This document shows, one piece after another, positions 44,999-57,289 of a stretch of DNA of 64,000 bases. The position numbers and the translations under genes are program-made. Position 1 is the stretch's first letter; the number at the start of each line of letters is the position of its first letter. Origin of the DNA: Hydra vulgaris (taxonomy: Eukaryota; Cnidaria; Hydrozoa; Anthoathecata; Hydridae); contig NC_088931.1 in NCBI RefSeq assembly GCF_038396675.1, forward strand, positions 70,354,501-70,418,500, read 5' to 3'. Below the pieces are notes generated by a model. The model made no database searches and was not told where the DNA came from. It saw nothing but the letters and a program-made list of their open reading frames with translations.

Positions 44999-46940
44999 TT
45001 CGAAATTTGGTTGTTATAGTTATTAAGAACATCAAAAATTCCTTTAATATTGTCGTTTTACTCTTTACAAAATAAAATATTAAGTATCTAGAATTTGTTG
45101 GTAATTAGATTTACAAAAAAATTGGACAATCACTTTTAATCGACAAGAAAAAATGTTGCATGTTTACATGTACGCATATTGAATCACGCAACACATGTAA
45201 AAAATTTTTTTATCAAAAATACATGTAAGCCTATTTTATATCGCGAATCACATTTAATCAAGTTTTATATCACAACATGAATGTACATTATACATAGGAT
45301 TTTCGAAAACCATTAAAATGCCTGCCCGGATACCCATCAAACGGATGGGTTAACAGGTATCCGTTTAAAAAAAAAAAAATCTTTTAAAAGTTATACTTAT
45401 AAACAATCAATAAAACTTTTCATTCAATGATCTCATTTGTTTTTTTGTTATACCTGGTTTTTTTTCGCTATATATCTAAATTTTATTTTATTTTAAGTGC
45501 CCTTGTTACACAAGTTTCAATTACGGTTTAGAATTGCTAGCATCTCCACAAAGGCTTGACGGTTTTTCAAAACCATTTTGAAAAAGCCAGTTTTTATTAT
45601 AAATTTGACACATTCAAATATTGGTTTTTAAAATACAAAAACCAGCTTTTAATTAAAAGACTATAATATAATAAAATAATTAACGAAAGAAATCAGTAAC
45701 ACCTGGACCTTCCTCTTCTTCTAAAGAACATATGAATATTTAAAGTTTTATAAAAGTGAAAAAAGGTAACTTACAAGAAATCAAATCAAAACTTGCAGTA
45801 ATGGATGGGTTTTCTATTAGTTAAACTACCAATAGCTCATTTATACAAAATTTCTTCAATAACGAGGATATTTATTACCAAAAAACAACTTTAGAGTAAT
45901 GCGTTATAAAACGAGGACAAACTTGAAATTATTACGGAATTAGATTTAATAAAAGTATTTGGGAAATAATTTTTAATAGCTTTAGACAAGTGTACAGGCA
46001 AAAGAAATAGTAGATGTTTAAACATTAATATACACCATTTAGCAAAAGATTTTAGTCTTGGGATTAGTTTCAATAACTGGTTCCCGTAATGCTCAGAGAA
46101 CATCAGAAATAGTATCTGGAAGACTTAAAAATTTCAACTTGAATCTAAAAACTGATTTAGCTGCGCCATCATAAGATGGTGTTCCAATCATCACAAAATT
46201 CGATATATTATCATGTATAATTAATCACTGGAGTGGATTCAACATTTTATTTTCAAACAGGGTTTAAAAATATAATGTTAAACTTCAAGTAGGGTTTAAA
46301 AATAAAATGTTAAATCCACCAACATTTTATTTTCTAAACAGCTGGGGGTAGGGATAACAAATTTTATATAGTCATAATTTTTGGACCCTGAGAGATTGTA
46401 CGATGAAACTTAAAATTATTGAGGAATAAGTTTTGTCAAGAAAAAATTTATTAACTTGTTGCTCTCACATTTGGGGCAGGTGGGCAAAAAGTTTTGGGAT
46501 TTTTTTATCCCAAGCTCCAATCGTTGCTATTTTTTGCAAATCATCTTTATTCGACATAAGTATAAATATATAAGTATTTAGAGTTTACTCCATGTCTGGA
46601 AGTTAGCTCCTTGTCCGGAAGTTATCTCAAACGCCAAGAAATACTGGATTCGCTCCTGATAAATCAACTATGCTTTTCACACGCAATTTATTTTAGCCGT
46701 TACTGATGTATTTTATAAATACAGATAATTGGTTGAAACTAAACTCCAAGTAAATGTTTAAGGTAAGGAACCAGAAGATGCAGATAAATATGAAAATTAT
46801 GAAAACCTTATTTTTTATGTTTGTAACCAAGAACATCTTCTTCCTATTTTGTCTGGCAATTACGAACAACCAGTTTCACAAATCAGAGAATTTTTTAAGT
46901 TTTTTCAAAAATCTCAAGTAAGAAACAAGTTATTCAAAAT
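44999..46940. other. Unassigned, with exon-like end
   Basis: Small inverted repeats (GGATACC/GGTATCC at 45328-45362; TATTGATAGT-type) and a duplication of GGGTTTAAAAATA at 46259 and 46294. From about 46745 to 46938 the plus strand is open (ENLIFYVCNQEHLLPILSG, then QPVSQIREFFKFFQK) with protein-like composition. The mariner at 46942 interrupts it. Unrecognised; possibly a decayed gene hit by the insertion. Confidence 0.3.
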
Positions 46941-46941
46941 A

Positions 46942-48254
46942 CAGGGTGATTTAATCAAAAGTATAAACTTTAAATTAACATAATTAATTTTTTTATTGCA
47001 AATACATTACATGCGATAGTACATTTTAAAGCTCATTAAAAAAGAAATTTAATGGTAATAATTTCAAAAAAATTAAAATAACAGCATAGCCATGAGATAC
47101 GATTTTCAAAAACGCATATTTTTAACAAAAAAAATGGTCGAGTTGAAGAACGTAAGTCTGGTTCAGAGAGCTTATAGAAGTAAATTTAAGAACAGACCAT
47201 GTCCAACGGCAACAGCTATCACAAAATTATCTAAAAAATTTGATGCAACCGGAACAATACTTGACTTGCCACCAAAACCGAGGAATAAGCGAGACATTCG
47301 AATTAATGCCAGAAATAAGCTGAAAGTAGTCTTCTTCGAAGATCCTACATTGTCGATCAGAAAAGCCTCAGTTGATGTTGAAATTTCATACAGCCTTTGC
47401 CGTGATATTCTTCTCAAAGATTTACTTATCAAACCGTATAAATACCAGAGTGCTCATCAACTATTGCCACTTGATTATGAAAAAAGGGTCATTTTTGCTC
47501 AATGGTGGCTGGACTTGGAAAAAGATGTTCACAAATGGTTGATCACTACATATGAAGCCTATTTTTACCTTACTGAGTCGATCAACAAGCAAAATAACAG
47601 AATGTGGCTGAATGAGATACCTGAGTATTGGATAGAGAAACCGTTGCACGATGCGAAAGTTTTGGTTTGGTGTGCCATTTCCTGCCGAAAAATCTACGGA
47701 CCCTACTTTTTCGAAGGAACGGTAAATCAGCACAATTACCTGGATATGCTTAAAATTTTTTTCTGGCCTAAGCACTATAGAGTTGAGAGTCACAAAAAAT
47801 ACTACTTTCAACTAGATGGGGCTACTCCGCATACAGCTAATATGGTTCAAGAGTGGTTACAAAGTAAATTTGGGGAGAAATTCATTACCAAGCAACAATG
47901 GCCTCCACGATCACCAGACCTCAATCCATGTGATTATTTCCTATGGGGTTATCTTAAGTCTAAAGTTTATAAGCCATTACCGAAGACTTTGGATGATTTA
48001 AAAGAGAACATCACGAGACAAATCCAAAAAAAAACACTTCGGCTTTGGAATCAACGTTTTTGAATTTTACAAAAAGATGTCATTTATTAATTGAAAAAAA
48101 TGGAGGTCATATTGACAAAAAAATAAAAAATAAATTCTTATCACTCAATTTCATTTTAATTTATCTTTAAAATGGTGTATCGGACTTAATAATTCGATTT
48201 GATCTACAATTTTTCTTCAATTTTAAAGTTTATACTTTTGATTAAATCACCCTG
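46942..48254 (+). mobile_element. Tc1/mariner transposon, complete ends
   Basis: Inverted ends of at least 35 bp, almost identical (CAGGGTGATTTAATCAAAAG at 46942; reverse complement ending at 48254), flanked by TA (46940-46941 and 48255-48256). Total 1313 bp with one main open frame. The near identity of the ends and the long open frame imply a young copy. Confidence 0.95.
47092..48063 (+). pseudogene. Tc1/mariner transposase, long open frame, catalytic Asp lost
   Basis: 323 codons open. N-terminal helix-turn-helix region (residues 1-110; LVQRAYRSKFKNRPCPTAT; FDATGTILDLPP linker), then the catalytic domain. The first Asp site reads ITTYEAYFYL, where relatives have DEA-x-F; Tyr154 (TAT, 47551-47553) is one base from Asp. 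The second Asp is D242 in FQLDGATPHTA and the third D276 in SPDLNPCDYFLWG, 33 residues apart. NKQNNRMW and VWCAISCRKIYGPYFFEG are typical of this mariner-like group. The frame stops at 48061-48063, but sequence after it in another frame (IEKNGGH) continues the usual C-terminus, so there is also a late frameshift. Likely inactive as transposase while possibly still able to bind DNA. Confidence 0.85.
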
Positions 48255-48256
48255 TA

Positions 48257-48980
48257 CATCAGTATAGATACAGGAATGAGCGTAAATAAATGCAACAACT
48301 GACATTTAGCGTTTCGGTATATAAACATTTGCACAAATAAATTAATGGATTTTTGCTAGGTCAAGCTTTAGAATTTATTGTCATATTAAATATATGCAAA
48401 ATATGGACCAGTTAAAAGGACATTTGATTAAAATCTCACTATGTTAAAGAGTTGGTTTTTAGATGTTGGTTTTGTGTTAACACAAAAAGAATTAACAACT
48501 AGTCTTTACATAAAAAATTTTTTAGTTTCAAGTTAATAAAGATGTTCTAAATTTTTTAATGGTTATAGGAACAAAATAGCTCTCACAATAGTTTCATTTA
48601 CGTGAATGGAAGTTTTAAAAGTAGCAAGGTGTTTACTTTCTCATCAAAATTTATTAAGGAGTATAAATGCAGTTGATAAAAAACTCTGCGTGGCATTATT
48701 TTGATTCAGATGCATAAATTCAAAACGAAACAAATAATCGCATAGTTTATTTTTGACTTAATTATTGAATTTTTATTTTCTAGATCTTTTTATGCTTTGT
48801 GTCTGTGAGTCAAATATTTTTTATATTTTGATTCACAGAAAATTGGTTATACCGTTTGCAATCAAAGTTGATGTAAAATGAGAACTTAAAGCTAAAAAAA
48901 AAATTATTTATTAAAAAATGTTTAGAAAGACATTTATCACATTTTTATTAATTAATAATAAGTTGCTCAAGAAATATATT
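48257..48980. other. Nothing recognised
   Basis: AT-rich, with a short GTGTTAACAC palindrome near 48474-48483. No coding signal. Confidence 0.4.
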
Positions 48981-48984
48981 CAAG

Positions 48985-49800
48985 TGGTCTAAAAATAGCG
49001 CTCGGGCATCTTATTCTACACCTTCTTCATAGCAGTCTTCAGGGAGTTGATACTGTTGTGGGAACGTTGACAGCCCCTTGACTCTTCATGGAACCAGATT
49101 CAATAGTCAAATGGTAACAAAATTTAGAAATCTGGACGGCTGTAACTCTTTTGAACAGTGTTTTGGCAGGTTCGATTAGAGCCACCTTATGGTCTTAAGG
49201 GATGTATATAATGGTGCTCTATCTCGCTGGAACATAACATTGTTGTCTGGAGAGTATTGGGAATAAATCTAGGGTTGTCTTTCTGATCAGATTTACTGAA
49301 AACTGAAAGTACTTTAAGACCAGCAGAAGAAACCAGGCCAAAAATTATAATTATACGTAACATACTCTGAGACTGTTTTGACTAGTCGATGACTAATAAA
49401 AAGAAGGTGGTTGTTGCTTTTCAAGAGGCTCTAAGGTTTCTTTGATTTTTGAAATCAGAAAACCAGGTGATTCTTAATCTTGACTTTGTCTTAAGATTCT
49501 TTCTGAGCACGTTTCTGATAGTGTACTCACACACTGAGAACTTTTTCTCATTAATTTTATTGGATTCCGAAAAATTCGATCCTTGATAGCATTGATCAAT
49601 TGAAGAGTTCAAACTGAGATCTTTATATTACTTCCAAGTTTCCTCTTAACGCAATCAGTATTTTGAAAACTTTTAATCACAGTGTAGACAGTACTTCAAG
49701 ATTTATTTAGCATCTTGGAAATGTCTTGGGGCGTGGTGTCATTTATGACCAGGTCAACTATTAGTTTATTTTTAGTACTCATTTACACTTTTTAGATATT
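48985..49800 (-). pseudogene. Tc1/mariner transposase remnant
   Basis: From 49788 downward: MSTKNKLIVDLVINDTTPQD, ISKMLNKS-x-STVYTVIKSF (helix-turn-helix), then VCEYTIRNVLRKNLKTKSRL (49530-49460) in another frame. The catalytic part is badly decayed; a final stretch near 49020 (MPERYF) matches a usual C-terminal segment. Not the same family as the two neighbouring mariners. Confidence 0.6.
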
Positions 49801-50913
49801 TCTTTGGTTTATTTTTATTTTCGAAGTTTTTTACAACAACAATAACAAACTATGTTATTTGCGGTCGCATACGGTACTTGAAAACAAAGATTGCTATTTC
49901 TTTGATATACGTTTTGCGCAATATCTATAATATTTTGGCTATGTGCTTGAAAACATAATACAAACGCGTAGACTCATTTAATTAATATTATCAGTGTTTA
50001 TTGGTTATTGTTATAAATCTTTGATTATGCGTTGAGGTAATGTTAGTCGCAAAATCATTGAAAACGCCGATCCATTGTCTAAAAGTAGAATCACGCTTTT
50101 TTCTCACGTTATTTATTTTTATAAATAATTATTAAAAATAAATACAAATATAGCATTCTATTTATTTAAGAAATTACTAAAAAAGTATATACACAAAGTA
50201 TATACGGTTTCTTGTTGTTGCGACTGTCCAATCTAGGGGCGTATTGAATAGACAAATATTTTTTTTTTTACTGACGAAATAAATAAACTAAATCTAACCA
50301 ATTAGCAATGCAATACAATTTAAAATCTTCATTTAGGCCGGTCCATTATCAAACAAATAATTTGTTATTATGTACCAATTATTTTTATATAACTTGAGAG
50401 AGTAATAGAGACTACTTAAGAGAATATTTGAGCGAATTTGATACTAAATTTAAAAATCACTTTCATTTTTAAATTAAATGACGTATAAAAAAGCCATTCT
50501 ACTTTGCTTATAATTTCTATTGCAGTAAATCTTTAAAAAGGGTTAAAATCAAAAAGTTATTTTAAATTTTCTATAGTTAATTTGTAAGATGAATTTAAGT
50601 TTTTGATAAAAGTTAAGAATGAAACAAATTTTCACAAATATTAATATTGTAATCTTGAGAATACAATTTTCAATCAACTTAGCAGCTGAACAAAAAGAAA
50701 TTGATAATTTTTATTTTATTTCGCATTATTTAGATTTTTTTTTTTTTGGTTAACATTAAAAGAGGTGCTATTTTATTTTTAGTTATTCTCTTAATATCCA
50801 TATGATCTAACACCAAATTTTATATTATTTACGTTAATTAATTTTATTTTATTTTACTATAAAATGATTTTCATTGGATTCATGTTATTGAAAGCTTGGT
50901 ATTAAAATCAACC
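49801..50913. other. Nothing recognised
   Basis: AT-rich intergenic DNA without open frames or terminal repeats. Confidence 0.45.
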
Positions 50914-50988
50914 GCTTTTTTTAGAAGGACCACCTAAAGTTTTTTTTAGAAGGACCACCTAAAGTTTTTTTTATAAGGACCACCTAAA
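50914..50988. repeat. 25-bp tandem repeat, 3 copies
   Basis: T-tract followed by AGAAGGACCACCTAAAG, repeating every 25 bp; the third copy reads ATAAGGACC. Confidence 0.9.
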
Positions 50989-51329
50989 ACGACTTCTACA
51001 AAAAGATCATTTTATACCGATAATTATTTTAATACATATTACCAGATATTTCTGATTGATGTGATTAGATGTGATTGATGTGATTAGATACATGTAAACG
51101 ATTTGAACAACGCCAATGCACTTTAGAACACATTACTAAAACAATTTTTATAATGTATGCTAAAATAATAATTTTATTATGTTTAAAAAATTATCACTTT
51201 TTGACTGTTTAAAGTATTTTTAACTTTAAAATATTACAAAAACTACCTCAAAAGGGCTATTGTTTAATCATATCAACCATTTTAGGTTGATGAAATAAAC
51301 AAAACAGTCAACGTGCGTGATAAACTTTG
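50989..51329. other. Spacer
   Basis: GATTGATGTGATTAGAT is duplicated at about 51054-51085. Otherwise unassigned. Confidence 0.4.
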
Positions 51330-51331
51330 TA

Positions 51332-52636
51332 ACGGGTGATGCGGAAGTTATCGGACAAAATAAAAACGCCAATAACTTATTTATAAATAAAAAAACAAAC
51401 TGCTATTATATTTTTTTTAAATAAAGCATTTATCTTTTAATAAAAATATATTATTTTTTATATGAAAAAACACCACCATCTGCAATTGATCTCAACTTTG
51501 CTCTGACGCCTTTCATATGCGACTGTAAAAAGTTTAAATCAATTTCTTGTAGTTTTAGTTTAATGCAATCAATCAAAACTTGCTCTGTTGAAACTTGCCA
51601 ATCTCCCTCGAAAACCTTCTGTGCCAAATGTCCCCAAAAATTTTCAATTGGTCGTGCTTGAGGCACATTTGGGGGATTGGATTCTTTATCAACGTAATAG
51701 ACATATTGGTCCATCCAATTTAGAGAATCTTTAGAATAATGAGAACTTGCTAAATCTGGCCAAAATAAATAGTTAAAGTCTCCATGATACTTGGGAATAA
51801 ATGGAAGAAGTCGTTTTTTTAAACATTCATTAATATAGATTGATGAATTGATTGCTACGGCCTTGGAAGTGCGAAACAATGGCTCGGACATACCACGGTC
51901 AGATATGGCTGTCCACATTAATAATTTTTTTGGAAATTTCTCTTTTCCTATAAAACGAACACTTTCTGGGCATGTATTTTTGTTGTTTGTGTAGTAGCCA
52001 GAATTTCCAGCCAAGTTGTCTCCTGCATAACAAAAATATTTTTCGTCATCAATGACTAGAAGCGATTTTGTGTTATAGAGTTGGTTAACTAGTTTCCTGC
52101 TTCTTTTCTTTGCCTTTATTTGTTGTTCTATAGTGTATTTTGGAGTCTTTTCACGTTTTCTATATTTAATATTCATTTTTTAACTGACGACCAATTGTCG
52201 ATTGATTTACACCGAATTTAATACCTATTTTTCTCTGACTGACCCCTTTTCTATTGTTGACAAGTCTCGTTAATTCTGCTTTCTTTTCTCTAGTCCAGGA
52301 TGTCGGACAACCAGGGTGCTTTCTATCAGAAAACAATTGAACAGTTTCAAGTCTTTTTAGGTTATCATATATTGTACTTCGAGCAAATCCTTCCTTTTCA
52401 AAATGATTTACGATTTTTTTTTTTTTTATATTAGGTTTATTTACAAAAAACATTTTTAGTCGCTTTCGAAAAGATTCTCGTTTAGCTGCATTTAACCTCA
52501 TTTTACCACAAAAACTGATTATTATACTCAAATAATAATCAGTTTTTGTGATAAAATCAAAGATAAACCCCAAAAACTAATTATTATGCTCAAATAATGA
52601 AATTAGGATTTGTCCGATAACTTCTGCATCACCCGT
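51332..52636 (-). mobile_element. Tc1/mariner transposon, complete ends (DD36E type)
   Basis: Inverted ends ACGGGTGATGCGGAAGTTAT (51332) and its counterpart ending at 52636 differ at one base over the first 27 bp; TA flanks both (51330-51331, 52637-52638). A small internal palindrome, AAACTGATTATTATNCTCAAATAATNAT-like, lies near the 5' end of the coding region (about 52508-52590). Total 1305 bp. Confidence 0.95.
51451..52573 (-). pseudogene. Tc1/mariner transposase, one frameshift from intact
   Basis: Two overlapping frames: 52573-52166 carries two helix-turn-helix units (KPNIKKKKIVNHFEKEGFAR; RKGVSQRKIGIKFGVNQST), and 52176-51451 carries the catalytic domain. The break falls in a six-A run of the coding strand (about 52172-52177). 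A likely start is the internal Met at MRLNAAKRESF. Catalytic residues: Asp in LLVIDDEKYFCYAG, Asp in YLFWPDLASSHYS, Glu in ARPIENFWG, with 36 residues between the last two (DD36E). The KREKTPKYT nuclear-signal-like stretch lies at the junction. Only this single lesion is visible, so the copy is recent, or the shift could be used at low level. Confidence 0.85.
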
Positions 52637-52638
52637 TA

Positions 52639-53443
52639 CTTGTCCTTTAACGTAGATAAGAATAAATCTAACACATAATATAAGTTAGTCTTCGTTCTCA
52701 GTCATTATTTAAAAATGGTCTTAAAGTAAAAAAATAAAATTACAATGTAAAAACTTTGTTTTGTGATTTAATAATGGCTGCAATTTAATATCTTTTCCAT
52801 TTAATGCTGACTTTTTCTGCTGACTAAAATTTATACGGTTTAATAAATTATCATTCAGTATTAAAAATATAATTCAATTTATTAAATAAAGACATCCTGG
52901 GGTATTTAAAAAAGGGTGATGAGTCATCAGACCTAAAAAAGAACTGTTGAAGACCTGATAAGCTAATATGTTTGTAAAATAATCTTTATTTGACTGATTG
53001 CTACATTTTGGTTTTTTTAGCATAAAAGGTGTCGATCAAATAAACCAGACTAAAAGCTAAGCTTCTGAAACCTTTATAATAAACTACAATTAGCGATTAG
53101 AAGAATTAATGATGAAGTTAATAATAATAAAAAAAGTCGCCAAAAAAAAATTTTAAACAACTATCAACGGATATGCCTATATCTTGTTTATTACATTTTT
53201 AGCAAACAGCTTTAATATTATTATAGTATATAAATTTTGTAATTCTACAATGTTTTAGTATCTCATAGTATTTTTTTTTAAATTTATTATTGTATAAGGG
53301 TTGGTCTATTGATCCAAAATTAAACTTGTGTTGCTTGATGCAAAGGAAATTATTTAATAATTTCAAAATAGTATAAGTATTTACTGACGGCTGTATATTT
53401 ATGTACATAGTTGAAAACTTGCGGCTATTATTTGGTAACCATG

Positions 53444-53444
<1 letters not shown>
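52639..53444. other. Nothing recognised
   Basis: AT-rich spacer between the mariner and the GTAT array. Confidence 0.45.
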
Positions 53445-53477
<33 letters not shown>

Positions 53478-53707
53478 TGTATGTATGTATGTATGTATGT
53501 ATGTATGTATGTATGTATGTATGTATGTATGTATGTATGTATGTATGTATGTATGTATGTATGTATGTATGTATGTATGTATGTATGTATGTATGTATGT
53601 ATGTATGTATGTATGTATGTATGTATGTATGTATGTATGTATGTATGTATGTATGTATGTATGTATGTATGTATGTATGTATGTATGTATGTATGTATGT
53701 ATGTATG

Positions 53708-53737
<30 letters not shown>
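53445..53737. repeat. (GTAT)n array, about 72 units
   Basis: Essentially perfect tetranucleotide array of about 290 bp. All three forward frames are open and read a Met-Tyr-Val-Cys repeat; these are artefacts. Confidence 0.98.
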
Positions 53738-53739
<2 letters not shown>

Positions 53740-55230
53740 ATTATTTCTGCAGTGCGTTTTAGTTTAATTTTGCTGATAAATAAACTCTATTGGGGATATT
53801 AAGTCTCGAAAAACAATAAATTTCTTTTTTGTTTTTCAAGACTTAAGAAATATCTTTTTATTATTTTTAACTTATAGTTTATAATTTTTATTATTTTAGA
53901 TAAAAATCTTATTATTTTTTATTACTTAAAAGTTAAAGAACTGCGGTATATTTATAATAATTATTTTTTTATATGACTTAAAACATATATATTTTTGTTT
54001 TTATAGTTTTATTATATAAAAAGTCTTTATAATTAACTAAAAAAGTTTTATTCCCAATTCCTCCAAACGCTATAACCCCGTCATGGTTGCCTATGCTAGA
54101 CAAATAAAGACACAAAAACTGGTTTCTCTGTAAGGTGTAAACTATAAATAAATACACAAAAAATAAGAAATTGTTTTTGAGAAATGCTTTTACAGTTTTG
54201 GTTGTCAGGTTCAATGCCGGTACTAACCAGATAAGTAACGTTGGTTCGGAAGGATTCGTGAGAGCCCAAGTAAAATGCTCTTTCACGGTGCTCTGAGAAA
54301 AGACCGTAGGGACTTTTTGGAGCACCTTTACAACTACAAAGAAAAAAGGAACTTAAAAAAAAATGAAGCTGACCTGACTTCAATTTTAAATTTATCAAAA
54401 AAAGTTAAATATTTGCCGGATAGATTTTAAGGATTTTAATGTATAAAGTTAGGTTTGAACATTAAAGTAAAAAGTTAACTCGTTTAAAATATTTTAAAAT
54501 AAAAAAATAGGCTTTTTAAAAACAAAATACTTTGATTTTTTATTAATTGTTTATTTTGTAAATTGCAATTGTGTTTTTTTGCGGATTGTGATTTGTTGTT
54601 AATCAACGAATCATAATAGTGATTTGTTTTAAACGACAGGTGTTGCTTATATTTGTTTTTTCTAATTAATTAAATAGACAACGAGGCGAAATATCATAAG
54701 TAACTGCTCAAAATAATGATAACAAATAAAATTTTGATTGGTATTACGAAAAGTAAAAAAAAAACTAAGAAAACACCTGTTAATTATATATTTAATTACT
54801 ACGCGTTTTTCTTTGTACGCGATAACGTACAAAAAATACGTCATAACTGCAGCAAAGCTGATTTCAACTATTCTCTCATATCATGTTTCTTTGTTTTTAT
54901 ATGTGCTTTTTATTTCTTGCGCCGTTGTTTTGTTTCTCATGCCGTAATCAATTACTTGTTTATTAGTATATTTATTTAGTTTAAACAATTCTATTTTAAA
55001 CGAAACAGAACTTTCAAATAAAATTGTAGTTGAAATTGATAAGCAAACGATTCGTTTAACAAATTTATTTATATTTAAATTAGCAACACTTTTTGAAAAC
55101 AAAAAATTGTAAAAATCTGTTGTTTATTAAAATTATTAATATTTATTTCATCAAAAGTTATAAAACCTATTTAAATCGTAAAAAAGAATAAAAAAATTTC
55201 AAAAATTGTGGAGTTGAAAAAACTGTTAGA
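53738..55230. other. Spacer with one GC-richer block
   Basis: A block at 54060-54350 is less AT-rich and open on the minus strand (SPYGLFSEHRERAFYLGSHE, then FRTNVTYLVSTGIEPD). It resembles sequences seen repeatedly near transposons rather than a host protein; an unidentified repeat is most likely. The rest is AT-rich. The last 30 bp before 55231 hold an AACTGTTAG acceptor-like site. Confidence 0.35.
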
Positions 55231-55476
55231 ATGCAACTTCACAAAATTACAGTTATAGTATTTGCTTTATGCGTTGTCTCATCGAGCATTTTTTCTCTAA
55301 AACTGTCTGATTGGAAATGCTCATATGGATGCTCGACAGATTTTGATATTTGTATATCAAACAACTTAACGAAAGACGGCTATACGGAATGTTACTCAAA
55401 TAAAGATCTATGTCTCCAAACATGTCTTGAGCAGGGATTGCCCACACACACGAAAAGACAATTCTATAAACAATAA
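55231..55476 (+). CDS. Secreted cysteine-rich protein, one cysteine module
   Basis: 81 codons, single exon. Signal peptide at residues 1-22 (hydrophobic ITVIVFALCVVSSSIFS), cleavage near LKLSD. Mature part of about 55-58 residues with one module C30-x3-C34-x6-C41-x12-C54-x6-C61-x3-C65, then a basic tail (THTKRQFYKQ). CSYGCSTDFDIC and LCLQTC match CKHNCSTLFDVC and ACLQEC of the 43.4-kb protein, so the two are paralogues by sequence and spacing. AACTGTTAG precedes the ATG by 1 base, similar to AACTGTTCAG before the other gene. Overlapping AATAAA signals start at the stop codon. Function unknown. Confidence 0.7.
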   Translation: MQLHKITVIVFALCVVSSSIFSLKLSDWKCSYGCSTDFDICISNNLTKDGYTECYSNKDLCLQTCLEQGLPTHTKRQFYKQ

Positions 55477-55481
55477 ATAAA
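55472..55481 (+). terminator. Poly(A) signal pair
   Basis: AATAAATAAA gives two overlapping AATAAA hexamers overlapping the stop codon of the cysteine-rich gene, implying a very short 3' UTR if used. Confidence 0.5.
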
Positions 55482-57289
55482 AGTATTAGAGCTTTACAAA
55501 TAGAAGAGAAAAGTAAACTGTTATCAAATTTTTTGTTTTTTTTTGCATATATATGTTTGATATTATGTAAACTTGTTAGTTTTCCATTCCTAATAAATTA
55601 GCATTGTCTTCTTCATATCTCCCTAATAGTTATCTTTATGTCTTCCCAACGTTATCTTTATATCTCCCAAGTGTTTATATAGTTTTTATAGTTATATACA
55701 TTATTAATCTGGTTATATCTCCATACCTACCTACTTAGTTAAATAAAAAAGGCGTTTTGCTTTAAAACGCATCTATTAGACTTGAAAAACTTTTTTCCAC
55801 AAAATTCGGTAAAGCAGTTAAGAAAACTTATTTTCTTATCTGCTATACCAAATTTTGTGCCAAGCAAAGAAATACTTTCTTATCTAGCGCAAAAATTATG
55901 TTTTTGATTTAAGGAAAAGAATTTTGGCATGGTTTTAACTGAGTTTTGTTTATTGTTTGCCGTGCCATTAAAAAACGAATTTAGTTTTCCCTGATCTCAA
56001 TTGCTATATGACAAAAAGTTTTATTTCGTTATATATTATTTTTTAAAAGACTTTTTATTTGACGTATTTAATATATTTTAATTAATTATTTTATCTTTGT
56101 TTAAATTTGTTTAAATGCTCTTAGTCGTTAAAACTTGTGTTATTTCGATAACATTGTTACTTTGGTTACATTTATAATTCGATTACATTATTTTGCCACT
56201 ATTTTCAAAGTATGAGCTACTTAAGAAAATGCCAACAATTTTTATTAAATTGTTTTATTGCTACTCGTACAATTTTCATTCTATAACAAAAATATCGCTT
56301 TGCAATTTAAAGCATAGTTTGAATTTTCAAAAGCTTGGAAATCTCAATTTTTTTTTAAGTATAAACAAGTCGCATAATATGCTCAAAAAAGGTTAAGAAG
56401 CTTGTAAATGGAAATATTACAATTAACTATTATTTTCAGAATAAACACCAATAAACAATGGTTAAATTGGCTCCGGGAAAGCAAAATAAAATTGCGATAC
56501 ATTTAATTTATTCTCTAGAAAATAAAAAAATTAAAACCTTGTTGGTAATTTCCAAAACAAGATCACGATAATATCTTTAAAATATAAAATTCCTTAATAC
56601 TTTCATTGTACTTTTAATGTTTTACATACCAATTAAACAAACGATATCCTATAAATCTTACCACTTTGAAATGTTTAGCATGCGTTTTTTAACAACAGAT
56701 TATGGTTGTTTTGAAACGGTTTTGGTTAAAACTTGAGTTGCAAAGCCGCTAAAAGAAATGAATCTAGATAAGAATTTTTTTTTAAGTGCAATAGGCTTTC
56801 AAGTGAGAAAATGTTTTGAAGGAGTGAGAGGTATTTAATGAGCAGTAATAAATGCCTTTAATGAGCAATCAAATTGTTTTTAAATCAAATCTGAATAATC
56901 AAAAAATAGCTCAATAATCAAAATTGTTTTTAAGTGTTATCAATAAGATTTTATCATATGTTGTTATTAAGTCTGATAAGTAACTTTAATTTAAATAATT
57001 ATTTTTGACAATTCTAAATTAAGGCTATTTTATTTACATAAGTTTTAAGTTACATATATAAATTATCTATGCATTTATAATTCAAAAAAGTTAGTTAAAA
57101 AATTCGTCTTTTTTTTTGTATTTATTAACTATTAAGCAGTACTAGCTACTCAAGATTTTACCTCTTCACAGTAGCTCAAAATTATTTCTTTGCTTGAAAA
57201 CTACTTCTTCTGCCATTATCTTGATATTGCTGTTACCATGGTCACAAAATTGCATTGGTGCTACATGGTCTCTTACAAATATTTTATTA
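55482..57289. other. Intergenic, one hairpin
   Basis: An imperfect hairpin at about 55800-55857 (arms of about 26 bp, ACAAAATTYGGTAWAGCAG). ATCTCCC repeats occur at 55615-55725. No gene recognised. Confidence 0.45.

Noticed and set aside
47172-47811. Two minus-strand frames (86 and 116 codons)
   Set aside because: Antisense of the mariner transposase at 47092-48063.
53401-53802. Open frames of 93-133 codons reading Met-Tyr-Val-Cys repeats
   Set aside because: Produced by the (GTAT)n array; open in all three forward frames and without any coding signal.
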